6,267 nucleotides of DNA from Bacillota bacterium. GTDB lineage: Bacteria; Bacillota; Clostridia; Peptostreptococcales; Anaerovoracaceae. The notes under the pieces were generated by a model, which did no database searches, had not been told where the DNA came from, and was given only the letters and a program-made list of their open reading frames with translations. Shown piece after piece: positions 1 to 5,959 of this stretch (positions are counted from its first letter, which is position 1; every line of letters starts with the position of its first letter). The stretch spans positions 1 to 6,267 of the forward strand of contig JAFZRG010000221.1 of the NCBI GenBank assembly GCA_017619985.1. Direction: 5' to 3'. Made by a program: the position numbers and the translations under genes.

Positions 1-301
1 CACGGTGCGCGTCTCCGTCGTCAAGGGCTGGCACCTGCCGACGCCCTGCCTGCTCCACAAGGGCGGCAAGCGCTTCTCCACGATCCAGAGCGATCCGGAC
101 CTGATGGCATCGGCCAAGAAGGCGGCCAACCACATGCTCGACTTCCTGCTCGAATACACGGATCTGGGCGAATACGACGGCGGTAAGCTGCTGTCCATCA
201 AGGGCGACCTGGCGATCTGCCACATCATCAACGACCTGCTGACCGTGCGCATGGAGATCGACACGTACATCCTGGATCAGTACGGGATCAAACTGCCGTA
301 G
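1..301 (+). CDS. Acetamidase/formamidase family protein, C-terminal part (5' truncated by window edge)
   Basis: This is the last third or so of a longer gene. The reading frame is open to the left edge, and the GTG at 5 is an internal valine codon, not a start. The family (FmdA/AmdA) hydrolyses short-chain amides such as formamide or acetamide to the acid and ammonia in the cytoplasm, and its members are usually about 300 residues long. The visible C-terminus fits the family end: a TVRVSVVKG strand, then QSDPDLMASAKKAANHMLDFL (an aspartate-leucine-rich helix), then a GDLAICHIIN segment followed by TVRMEI, resembling the family's 'GDLRI-Q-V' ending. The catalytic region lies outside the window, so substrate and activity cannot be judged. 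Its stop at 299-301 lies 8 bases before galE, and the stop region also supplies galE's ribosome binding site. The family call is by recalled resemblance only. Confidence 0.72.
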   Translation, partial: TVRVSVVKGWHLPTPCLLHKGGKRFSTIQSDPDLMASAKKAANHMLDFLLEYTDLGEYDGGKLLSIKGDLAICHIINDLLTVRMEIDTYILDQYGIKLP

Positions 302-309
302 AGGGAATT

Positions 310-1326
310 ATGGCACTGCTATTAACGGGCGGAACGGGATTTATCGGGTCCCACACCGCCGTCGAATTCATTCAGGCCGGATTTGAGACGATCATCGCGG
401 ATGACCTTTCGAACAGCAGCGCGGACGTGATCGGCCGCATCGGGACGATCACGGGCGTGCGGCCGGTCTTCGTGCGGGCCGATATGTGTGACCCGGATCA
501 GGTCGAGCAGATCTTCGCGCAGCACGCGATCGAAGGCGTCGTGCACTTCGCAGGATTCAAGGCGGTCGGCGAATCGGTGGAGAAACCGGTCGAGTACTAC
601 CGCAACAACCTGCTGTCCACGCTGACACTGCTGCAGGCCATGAAGCGCCATGACTGCAAGGTCTTCGTGTTCAGTTCTTCCGCGACGGTGTACGGTGAGA
701 ACAACCCCATCCCCTACGTCGAAACGATGCCGGCCGGCGGCTGCACGAATCCCTATGGCTGGAGCAAGTTCATGAACGAGCAGATCCTGACGGACGCCGC
801 GAAAGCGGATCCGTCTCTGTCCGTCTGCCTGCTGCGGTATTTCAACCCCATCGGCGCGCATGAGAGCGGTCTGCTCGGAGACGATCCGTCGGGCATCCCC
901 AACAACCTGATGCCGTACATCACGAGAGTCGCGAAGGGCGTGCTGCCGCATCTTTCCGTGTTTGGGAACGATTATCCGACCGTGGACGGCACCGGCGTGC
1001 GGGACTATATCCATGTCGTGGATCTTGCAAAAGGTCACCTGGCGGCCTACCGGTATGCTGCAGAGCATACGGGGACGGAAGTTTTCAACCTCGGCAGCGG
1101 CCGGGGAACGAGCGTGCTGGAGCTGGTGGAAACGTTCAAACGGGTCAACGGGATAGACGTGCCTTACGTGATCGCGCCGCGCCGCGCAGGCGATATCGCT
1201 GAATTTTACGCGGATGCATCCAAGGCGGAACGCGTGCTGAACTGGCATACAGAAAAGACCGTCGAGGATATGTGCCGCGACTCCTGGAACTGGGAGCAGA
1301 AAGGCGCCGGAAAAGCGCAGAAATAG
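310..1326 (+). CDS. galE: UDP-glucose 4-epimerase
   Basis: GalE interconverts UDP-glucose and UDP-galactose with tightly bound NAD in the cytoplasm. It serves the Leloir pathway and supplies UDP-galactose for surface glycans. The protein is 338 residues, the same length as E. coli GalE, and the key residues fall at the same numbers. The Rossmann glycine motif GGTGFIG is at 7-13, FSSSATVYG at 121-129 holds the catalytic Ser124, and NPYGWSK gives Tyr149 and Lys153 of the YxxxK pair. RYFNP carries Asn179 and VRDYIHVVDLA lies at 230-240. The C-terminal substrate domain is complete (GDIAEFYADASKAE, LNW). At the position of the E. coli gatekeeper Tyr299 there is Phe299; a bulky residue there is expected to favour UDP-Glc/Gal over the N-acetylated sugars. 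The ATG at 310 has a GAGGGA site at 301-306 overlapping the upstream stop codon, with short spacing, so translation may be coupled to the amidase gene. Confidence 0.96.
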   Translation: MALLLTGGTGFIGSHTAVEFIQAGFETIIADDLSNSSADVIGRIGTITGVRPVFVRADMCDPDQVEQIFAQHAIEGVVHFAGFKAVGESVEKPVEYYRNNLLSTLTLLQAMKRHDCKVFVFSSSATVYGENNPIPYVETMPAGGCTNPYGWSKFMNEQILTDAAKADPSLSVCLLRYFNPIGAHESGLLGDDPSGIPNNLMPYITRVAKGVLPHLSVFGNDYPTVDGTGVRDYIHVVDLAKGHLAAYRYAAEHTGTEVFNLGSGRGTSVLELVETFKRVNGIDVPYVIAPRRAGDIAEFYADASKAERVLNWHTEKTVEDMCRDSWNWEQKGAGKAQK

Positions 1327-1340
1327 AGAAAAACAGGAAA

Positions 1341-1345
1341 AAGGA
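1341..1345 (+). promoter_or_regulatory. Ribosome binding site favouring a TTG start at 1353
   Basis: AAGGA lies seven bases before an in-frame TTG at 1353. This is the best Shine-Dalgarno placement near the start of the glycosidase gene and sits just after the galE stop (1324-1326). The competing in-frame GTG at 1272 lies inside galE and has only GAGG at 1264-1267 with a four-base gap. Confidence 0.6.
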
Positions 1346-1352
1346 TAGAGAT

Positions 1353-2705
1353 TTGGACGAAAAAGATATCCGGGAGGTCACTCCCGTACCAACTGAACCG
1401 AAGGATCTGAGCTTTACCGCCGTGTACGGGGATCAGTTCCTGAAAGATACGCTTCCGCAGCCCTCCGACACCCTTTCCGAAGAGGACATCAAAGCGCTGG
1501 AGGCGTCACGCGAGAAGGCGCTGATCGGCCGCGTCGCGAAGCGCAAACTCGAAGAAGAGCAGAAGCGCAGCAGACGGAGGGCTAAGCCGGAAAAGCAGAC
1601 CGAAGCAGAACGGAAGCCAAAGGCGGAAAAACCAACGGGCAAACTGACCGCGGGCAAAGCCATCGGCCGCGTGCTTCTTGTGCTGTTAACGACCGTGTTG
1701 GCCATCGCGCTGGCGCTGGTCGTGATCGTGGCATCCATCATCCACGGACCGTCCGAGTCCGCCCGCGACACGTTCGTCACGACGGTGCTCGAATCCGGCA
1801 ATCTGAAGTTTCTCGCGACCATGTTCCTCTCGGAGGACGAGATCAACGAGATCGTCAGCCGCACGTCCATGGCGGAGATGGATACGAACATCGACGAAGA
1901 CCTGATCACGGCGGACACGCCTGCGGAAGGCAACTTCGACGAGAACGGCATCGAGATCGTGCAGGTGAACGGCCGCAGCTTTTTCGGCACGCTCATGATC
2001 ATCGCCGATCCCTCCAAAGTCTTCGTCGGCACCACGTATCCGTGGGGTGAATACGGCAAGGAACTCGACCAGCTCGTCACCATGCACGGCGCGGTCGGCG
2101 GGGTCAACGGCGGTCTGTACGCCGCGGATATGAACAAGGGCGGCCGGCCTTACGGCGTCTGCGTCTCGAACGGCGAGATCCTGCTGAACGACCCGAGCGG
2201 CTGGACGGGCCTGTACCTGATCGGCCTGGACAGCAAGAATATCCTGCGCATCGAACCGATCTCCGGCTGGACCAGAGCGCAGTTCCAGAGTTTCGTGGAA
2301 GAGCAGGGCATCCGCGATGCCGTGGCCTTCCAGGACGAGGCGACGGACGCGAACAACCACTTCGTGCCGCTCGTCATCAACGGAGAACCCCGTCAGCTGA
2401 ACGGCGCGGGTTCCGGCGCTAATCCCCGGACCGTCATCGGCCAGAGGGCGGACGGCGCGATCCTTCTGCTGGTCACCGACGGGCGCGGCGCGTCCGGACA
2501 CCTCGGCGCGACGGCGCAGGATCTGATCAACGTGATGATGCAGTACGGCGCGGTGAACGCCGCCAACCTCGACGGCGGCAGCTCCTCGTCCCTGTACTAT
2601 AACGACGAATATCTCATGACCAGCGTGACGCTGTATTACGCGAATTCTTCCTGGAGGCTGCCCACGGCCTTCCTCGTCAAGTCTACGCAGGAAGGAGGCA
2701 ACTGA
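1353..2705 (+). CDS. Membrane-anchored phosphodiester glycosidase (NAGPA/DUF2233) family protein
   Basis: From the TTG at 1353 the product is 450 residues; a GTG at 1272 would add 27 residues overlapping galE. A charged cytoplasmic region (residues 1-102, very Lys/Arg/Glu-rich at about 60-93) is followed by one membrane helix at about 103-130 (RVLLVLLTTVLAIALALVVI), so the rest should lie outside the membrane. The C-terminal part, roughly 200-445, is the NAGPA-type domain. It shows GGVNGGLY (about 249-256), PRTVIGQ (358-364), VTDGRG (374-379) and NLDGGSSSSLYYN (405-417), the family's hallmark segments. The human relative removes GlcNAc from a phosphodiester on lysosomal enzymes. Bacterial members are often labelled exopolysaccharide biosynthesis proteins (COG4632), and their substrates are mostly unknown. 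A role in trimming or modifying phosphodiester-linked sugars of surface polymers is inferred. The gene follows galE by 26 bases and overlaps the next gene by one base (TGATG). Confidence 0.85.
   Translation: MDEKDIREVTPVPTEPKDLSFTAVYGDQFLKDTLPQPSDTLSEEDIKALEASREKALIGRVAKRKLEEEQKRSRRRAKPEKQTEAERKPKAEKPTGKLTAGKAIGRVLLVLLTTVLAIALALVVIVASIIHGPSESARDTFVTTVLESGNLKFLATMFLSEDEINEIVSRTSMAEMDTNIDEDLITADTPAEGNFDENGIEIVQVNGRSFFGTLMIIADPSKVFVGTTYPWGEYGKELDQLVTMHGAVGGVNGGLYAADMNKGGRPYGVCVSNGEILLNDPSGWTGLYLIGLDSKNILRIEPISGWTRAQFQSFVEEQGIRDAVAFQDEATDANNHFVPLVINGEPRQLNGAGSGANPRTVIGQRADGAILLLVTDGRGASGHLGATAQDLINVMMQYGAVNAANLDGGSSSSLYYNDEYLMTSVTLYYANSSWRLPTAFLVKSTQEGGN
2693..2698 (+). promoter_or_regulatory. 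Strong ribosome binding site for the gene at 2705
   Basis: A perfect AGGAGG lies six bases before the ATG at 2705, inside the last codons of the glycosidase gene. The TGATG stop/start overlap together with this site fixes the start of the next gene and implies coupled translation and matched levels of the two proteins. Confidence 0.85.
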
Positions 2706-3907
2706 TGAAGAGTAAATTCTGGAAAGGTTACCTCGTCTACCTCCTCGTGATCCTGGCAGGACTTGCCGCGCTGCACTTCTATGTGAAGGGCATCATGGTC
2801 GACTACGAGAACCAGGAACCTGTGCAGTTCGTGCGCGGAGAGCTTGCCCCGGCGATGCCGACGGACGGTTCCATCGGGCAGTTCCTCGAAGAGCATGCTT
2901 TCAACGGCCCGGCGGGTCAGCTGAACGATTTGAAGGAGCGCTTCTACCACACCGTGAAGGTGTCCGGGAAAGGCGAGGTGCAGCTGGCCTTTGAAGAGGA
3001 CCCTGCGCACGTCGGCAGCATGGACCCGGTCGTGAATGTCACGGCGGACGGCAAGCCCTTCCTGCGCGTGACCCTGCACGAAGCGGAAAAAGTGACGAAG
3101 CTGATGATCATGAACATCTCCAAGTGGGATGTGACGTCGGCCGTGCTGCTCGATCCGGACCGCGATTCGTCTGCGCCTCTCGCGCTGGGCGAAGACGGGC
3201 TGCTGTCATACACCGTGGAGATCCCGGAGGGGTTCACGCTGCTGCTGGACGGGTCACCGGCCGGCGAAGGCGTTCCCTATGCCGAATCCGCGCTGCCGGA
3301 GTTCGAATACGTGGCGCCTTTCACCGAGGTGCCGGCAGGCAGGGAATACAAGTTCGAAGGCCTTGCGGCCGAGCTGAAGATCTCCGCGCTGAACAACGCG
3401 GGCGACGAAGTGGCTGCCGTGCAGACGGCGCCCGGCGTGTATGATATCCCGGCGGACTTCGCCGAGACGCAGGTGGCGCAGGACCTCATGGCCGGCATCG
3501 CGGACCCGCTGTACATCGGCGAGCTGTGGTCGCAGTTCATGACGGACGACGTGGCAGGCTCGTACCACGGTTTCTATACCGTCGTGCGCGAATGCATGCT
3601 GCTGAAGGGGTCAAACCTGTACGATCTGGCCGAGAACTGGGCCGATTCCGTGGACATCACGTTCGTGAGCAACCACGTGATCACGGCCTGGAACAAGGAA
3701 AGCGTGAGCAACTTTATCCGGTACAACGAGAATCTGCTGTCCTGCGACGTGTATTTCGAGAAGGAGATGCGCGTGGCCGGCCAGCAGCGGATCGACGTGT
3801 TCGACAACCGGATGTATTTCGTGAATATCACCGACCCGGACATCGCGGCGCCCGGCTGGTATCTGGCCGACATGCTGTCGCTGGCGGGCACGCACGGCGG
3901 AGAGTAG
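2705..3907 (+). CDS. Membrane-anchored extracytoplasmic protein of unknown function
   Basis: I do not recognise this 400-residue protein. A short basic N-terminus (Lys2, Lys4, Lys7) precedes one hydrophobic helix at about 9-27 (YLVYLLVILAGLAALHFYV), with no cysteine lipobox. It should therefore be a signal-anchored protein with about 370 residues outside the membrane. The outer part looks beta-rich. One segment (166-185, with VEIPEGFTLLLDGSP) and a later one (about 202-226, with VPAGREYKFEG) have the look of strand-turn units of Ig-like or bacterial surface domains. The last 130 residues (about 270-390) alternate helices and strands: ELWSQFMTDD, NLYDLAENWADSV, then VSNFIRYNENLLSCDVYFEKEM and a final DVFDNRMYFVNI strand pair. 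This pattern recalls NTF2/SnoaL-like cone folds, but that is a guess. The one-base overlap with the phosphodiester glycosidase gene suggests the two work together, perhaps as partner or regulator of that enzyme at the cell surface. Confidence 0.85.
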   Translation: MKSKFWKGYLVYLLVILAGLAALHFYVKGIMVDYENQEPVQFVRGELAPAMPTDGSIGQFLEEHAFNGPAGQLNDLKERFYHTVKVSGKGEVQLAFEEDPAHVGSMDPVVNVTADGKPFLRVTLHEAEKVTKLMIMNISKWDVTSAVLLDPDRDSSAPLALGEDGLLSYTVEIPEGFTLLLDGSPAGEGVPYAESALPEFEYVAPFTEVPAGREYKFEGLAAELKISALNNAGDEVAAVQTAPGVYDIPADFAETQVAQDLMAGIADPLYIGELWSQFMTDDVAGSYHGFYTVVRECMLLKGSNLYDLAENWADSVDITFVSNHVITAWNKESVSNFIRYNENLLSCDVYFEKEMRVAGQQRIDVFDNRMYFVNITDPDIAAPGWYLADMLSLAGTHGGE

Positions 3908-3925
3908 CGTTTCCGAGAGAAAAGA

Positions 3926-3930
3926 GAGGA
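3926..3930 (+). promoter_or_regulatory. Ribosome binding site for the lipoprotein gene
   Basis: GAGGA lies seven bases before the ATG at 3938, within the purine-rich 30-base gap after the previous stop codon. It confirms the start that yields an intact lipoprotein signal peptide. Confidence 0.75.
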
Positions 3931-3937
3931 CTGAAAG

Positions 3938-4678
3938 ATGAAGAAGTTTTTGGCGATCCTGCTGACCCTGGCGATGTGCTTTGCGCTGGCGGCCTGCTCC
4001 GGCGGCGGGCAGCAGCCCGAACCCGAGCCGGAAGCGCCCGACCTGAACGCCAAGAGCGAAGGCGTGATGACGTATGAGGAATATGCCGCGGCGGACATCG
4101 GCAGCGAAGTGACCATCGAAGGGTACGTACAGGCGGCTGCGTCCTGGTGGAACGATCAGATCAGCGTCTATGCGCAGGATCTGACCGGCGCCTACTATAT
4201 CGAGGACATGGCCTGCACCGAGGAGGAATCGGAAGGGCTGGTGCCCGGTAAACTGATCAAGGTCACCGGCACGAAGTTCGAGCGGGACGGCGAGATCGGG
4301 ATCTCGGGCGGCACGTTCGAACCCGCGGAAGTCGATTACGAATACATCGCGCTGCCACTCGACGTGACCGCGATCCTCGATACGGACGAGATGATCAAGT
4401 ATCAGAACATGTACGTCAGGTTCAGCGGCATGGAAGTTACGGGCGAACCTGTCTTCAAATGGGACGGCTCCGGCGAGAACGGCGACGACATCTACTTCCA
4501 GGTCGGCAAGGACGACCAGGTGTTCACGTTCATGGTGAAGTCCGATCTGACCGGCACGGGCACGGACGTCTACGAGGGTGTCAAGAAACTGAAGGCGGGC
4601 GATATCGTCGATCTGGAGGGCTTCTGCTGCTGGTTCGACGGCCTGACCCCGCACATCACGAGCGTGACGATGAAATAG
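3938..4678 (+). CDS. Secreted lipoprotein with probable tandem OB-fold-like domains
   Basis: The 246-residue product begins with a textbook lipoprotein signal peptide: MKK, a hydrophobic core, then LAAC with the lipidated cysteine at 20. A Gly/Pro/Glu-rich spacer (SGGGQQPEPEPEAP) follows. The mature protein should be tethered to the outer face of the membrane. Two similar halves can be seen. In the first (about 44-130), GSEVTIEGYV and SVYAQDLTGAYYIED lead to GLVPGKLIKVTGTKF and GEIGISGGTFE. In the second (about 155-246), MYVRFSGMEV and IYFQVGKDDQVFTFMV lead to KLKAGDIVDLEGFCCWFDGLTPHITSVTMK. The order 'strand, strand, helix, LxxGxxVxVxG, strand ending in a short TxxxV' is typical of OB-fold domains found in bacterial secreted proteins. 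Ligand and partners are unknown; oligosaccharide or protein binding is inferred. The gene ends three bases before the methyltransferase gene. Lipoprotein status is nearly certain; the fold is a moderate-confidence reading. Confidence 0.88.
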   Translation: MKKFLAILLTLAMCFALAACSGGGQQPEPEPEAPDLNAKSEGVMTYEEYAAADIGSEVTIEGYVQAAASWWNDQISVYAQDLTGAYYIEDMACTEEESEGLVPGKLIKVTGTKFERDGEIGISGGTFEPAEVDYEYIALPLDVTAILDTDEMIKYQNMYVRFSGMEVTGEPVFKWDGSGENGDDIYFQVGKDDQVFTFMVKSDLTGTGTDVYEGVKKLKAGDIVDLEGFCCWFDGLTPHITSVTMK

Positions 4679-4681
4679 GAA

Positions 4682-5917
4682 ATGAGAGACTATCCGAGAG
4701 TCATCTGCAACGACAAGGCGGCAAAGCTGCTGCGCTCCGGCCACCCCTGGGTGTACGGCGAAGAGACGCGCGGCCCGGAGGAAACGTACCGGAACGGCGA
4801 TATCGTCGACGTGTATACGGAAAAGGACCGCTGGATGGGGGCGGGCTTCATCAATGACGCCTCCAAGATCCGCGTACGCATCATTTCGCGCAACACGAAC
4901 GACCGCTTCGACGAGGCGTTCTGGCGGCGCAGGATCGAGCACGCGGTCAGTTACCGGCGCACCGTGATGGGCGAGGCGGACTTCCGCTGCTGCCGGCTCA
5001 TCTTCGGCGAGGCGGACAGTTTTCCCGGGTTCACCGTGGACCGTTTCGAAGACGTGCTCGTGACCGAGGTGCTGTCCCTGGGCATCGAGATGCGCAAAGA
5101 GCTGCTGTACCGCCTGCTGCGGGAAGTGCTGGCGGACTGCGGCGTGCAGGTGCGCTGCATCTACGAGCGCAACGAAAGCCCGCTGCGGGTCAAGGAGGGC
5201 ATGCAGACCGGCAAAGGCTGCGCCTTCGGAGATCCCGGAGACGGGCACGTGCTGATCACCGAGAACGGGCTGAGATACGACGTGGATTTCGTGAACGGCC
5301 AGAAGACGGGCTTTTTCCTGGATCAGAAATACAACCGACAGGCGGCCGCGAAGCTGGCGGAAGGCAGGACCGTGCTGGACTGCTTTACGCACACCGGCGC
5401 GTTCGGCATGAACTGTGCAGCGGCCGGAGCGAAGCGGGTCGTTTCTGTGGATATCTCGGAAGACGCCTGCGGCCAGAGCCGCAGAAACATCGCGCTGAAC
5501 GGTCTGGAAGACCGGATGGACGTGATGCAGGCGGACGTGTTCGATCTGCTGACGGATCTGGCGAACGGCAAGCGCCCGCAGGGCATCCCGGAAGGCAGGC
5601 ACCCGTTCGACTTCATCATCCTGGATCCGCCGGCCTTTACGAAGAGCCGCGAGACGGCCAATGCCGCGTTCCGGGGCTACAAGGAGATCAACCTGAAGGC
5701 CATGAAGCTGCTGCCGCGCGGCGGTTATCTCGCCACCTGCAGCTGCTCGCACTTCATGGGACCGCAGATGTTCGAAAAGATGCTGAGAGAGGCCGCCTCC
5801 GATGCGGGAGTGAGCCTGCGGCAGATCGAAGAGAGGCGCCAGGCGCCTGACCATCCCATCCTTTGGGGCGTCCCCGAGACCGAATATCTGAAGTTCTGGC
5901 TGTTCCAGGTGGTATAA
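4682..5917 (+). CDS. rlmI: Class I SAM-dependent rRNA methyltransferase, RlmI family (23S rRNA m5C)
   Basis: The family methylates C5 of a cytosine in 23S rRNA (C1962 in E. coli) using S-adenosylmethionine. The 411-residue length fits E. coli RlmI (about 396). The N-terminal PUA-like domain shows AAKLLRSGHPWVYGEE (13-28) and GDIVDVYTEKDRWMGAGF (39-56). A central EEHI-like region contains SFPGFTVDRF (113-122) and YERNESPLR (161-169). The Rossmann methyltransferase domain follows: QKTGFFLDQ (207-215), VLDCFTHTGAFGMN (231-244, motif I), VVSVDIS (253-259, acidic residue for SAM ribose), FDFIILDPPAF (309-319, motif IV) and ATCSCSHFM (351-359, motif VI). By alignment from memory with 'TFSCSG' of RlmI, Cys355 is the likely nucleophile. 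The ATG at 4682 matches the family N-terminus (YPRV, then GHPWVY). AGGA at 4677-4680 is too close to be a normal binding site, so translation is probably coupled to the lipoprotein gene three bases upstream. The exact target base in this organism is assumed. Confidence 0.9.
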   Translation: MRDYPRVICNDKAAKLLRSGHPWVYGEETRGPEETYRNGDIVDVYTEKDRWMGAGFINDASKIRVRIISRNTNDRFDEAFWRRRIEHAVSYRRTVMGEADFRCCRLIFGEADSFPGFTVDRFEDVLVTEVLSLGIEMRKELLYRLLREVLADCGVQVRCIYERNESPLRVKEGMQTGKGCAFGDPGDGHVLITENGLRYDVDFVNGQKTGFFLDQKYNRQAAAKLAEGRTVLDCFTHTGAFGMNCAAAGAKRVVSVDISEDACGQSRRNIALNGLEDRMDVMQADVFDLLTDLANGKRPQGIPEGRHPFDFIILDPPAFTKSRETANAAFRGYKEINLKAMKLLPRGGYLATCSCSHFMGPQMFEKMLREAASDAGVSLRQIEERRQAPDHPILWGVPETEYLKFWLFQVV

Positions 5918-5926
5918 AGGCAATAC

Positions 5927-5950
5927 AAAAACGGCCCGCAGGCCGTTTTT
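5927..5950. terminator. Bidirectional Rho-independent terminator between convergent genes
   Basis: A perfect inverted repeat, AAAAACGGCC at 5927-5936 and GGCCGTTTTT at 5941-5950, encloses the tetraloop CGCA. It gives a GC-rich core with five A:T pairs at the base, so each strand's transcript ends in a U run. It lies nine bases after the methyltransferase stop and nine bases from the stop of the minus-strand gene. It can therefore end transcription from both sides. Confidence 0.93.
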
Positions 5951-5959
5951 GTTGTGTGC

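Noticed and set aside
5..7. GTG at position 5 as the start of a 98-residue protein
   Set aside because: The frame is open to the left edge and the sequence matches the C-terminus of a family of about 300 residues, so this is an internal valine codon.
322..1248. A 308-codon minus-strand open frame opposite galE
   Set aside because: It is low-complexity Arg/His/Ala/Val-rich sequence opposite a fully supported galE with all catalytic residues, so it is a shadow frame.
1433..2501. Two overlapping minus-strand open frames (234 and 271 codons) opposite the glycosidase gene
   Set aside because: The plus-strand frame carries a membrane helix and the hallmark family motifs. The minus-strand products have serine-rich or Arg/Asp/Val-rich composition typical of antisense reading.
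2574..2600. NLDGGSSSSL in place of the commonest NLDGGGSS form in the glycosidase motif
   Set aside because: From general knowledge of the family, DGGSSS is a frequent natural variant, so it does not suggest loss of function.
3526..4077. A 183-codon plus-strand frame bridging the end of the unknown protein and the start of the lipoprotein gene
   Set aside because: It is an Arg-rich off-frame translation overlapping two genes that have proper ribosome binding sites and a clear signal anchor and lipobox.
3611..5923. A 770-codon open frame on the minus strand, opposite the unknown protein, lipoprotein and rlmI genes
   Set aside because: Its translation is rich in His, Arg, Val, Ala and Asp with no recognisable domain, and it lies wholly opposite genes with clear motifs. 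Long antisense frames are expected where GC-rich codon use suppresses stop codons on the opposite strand.
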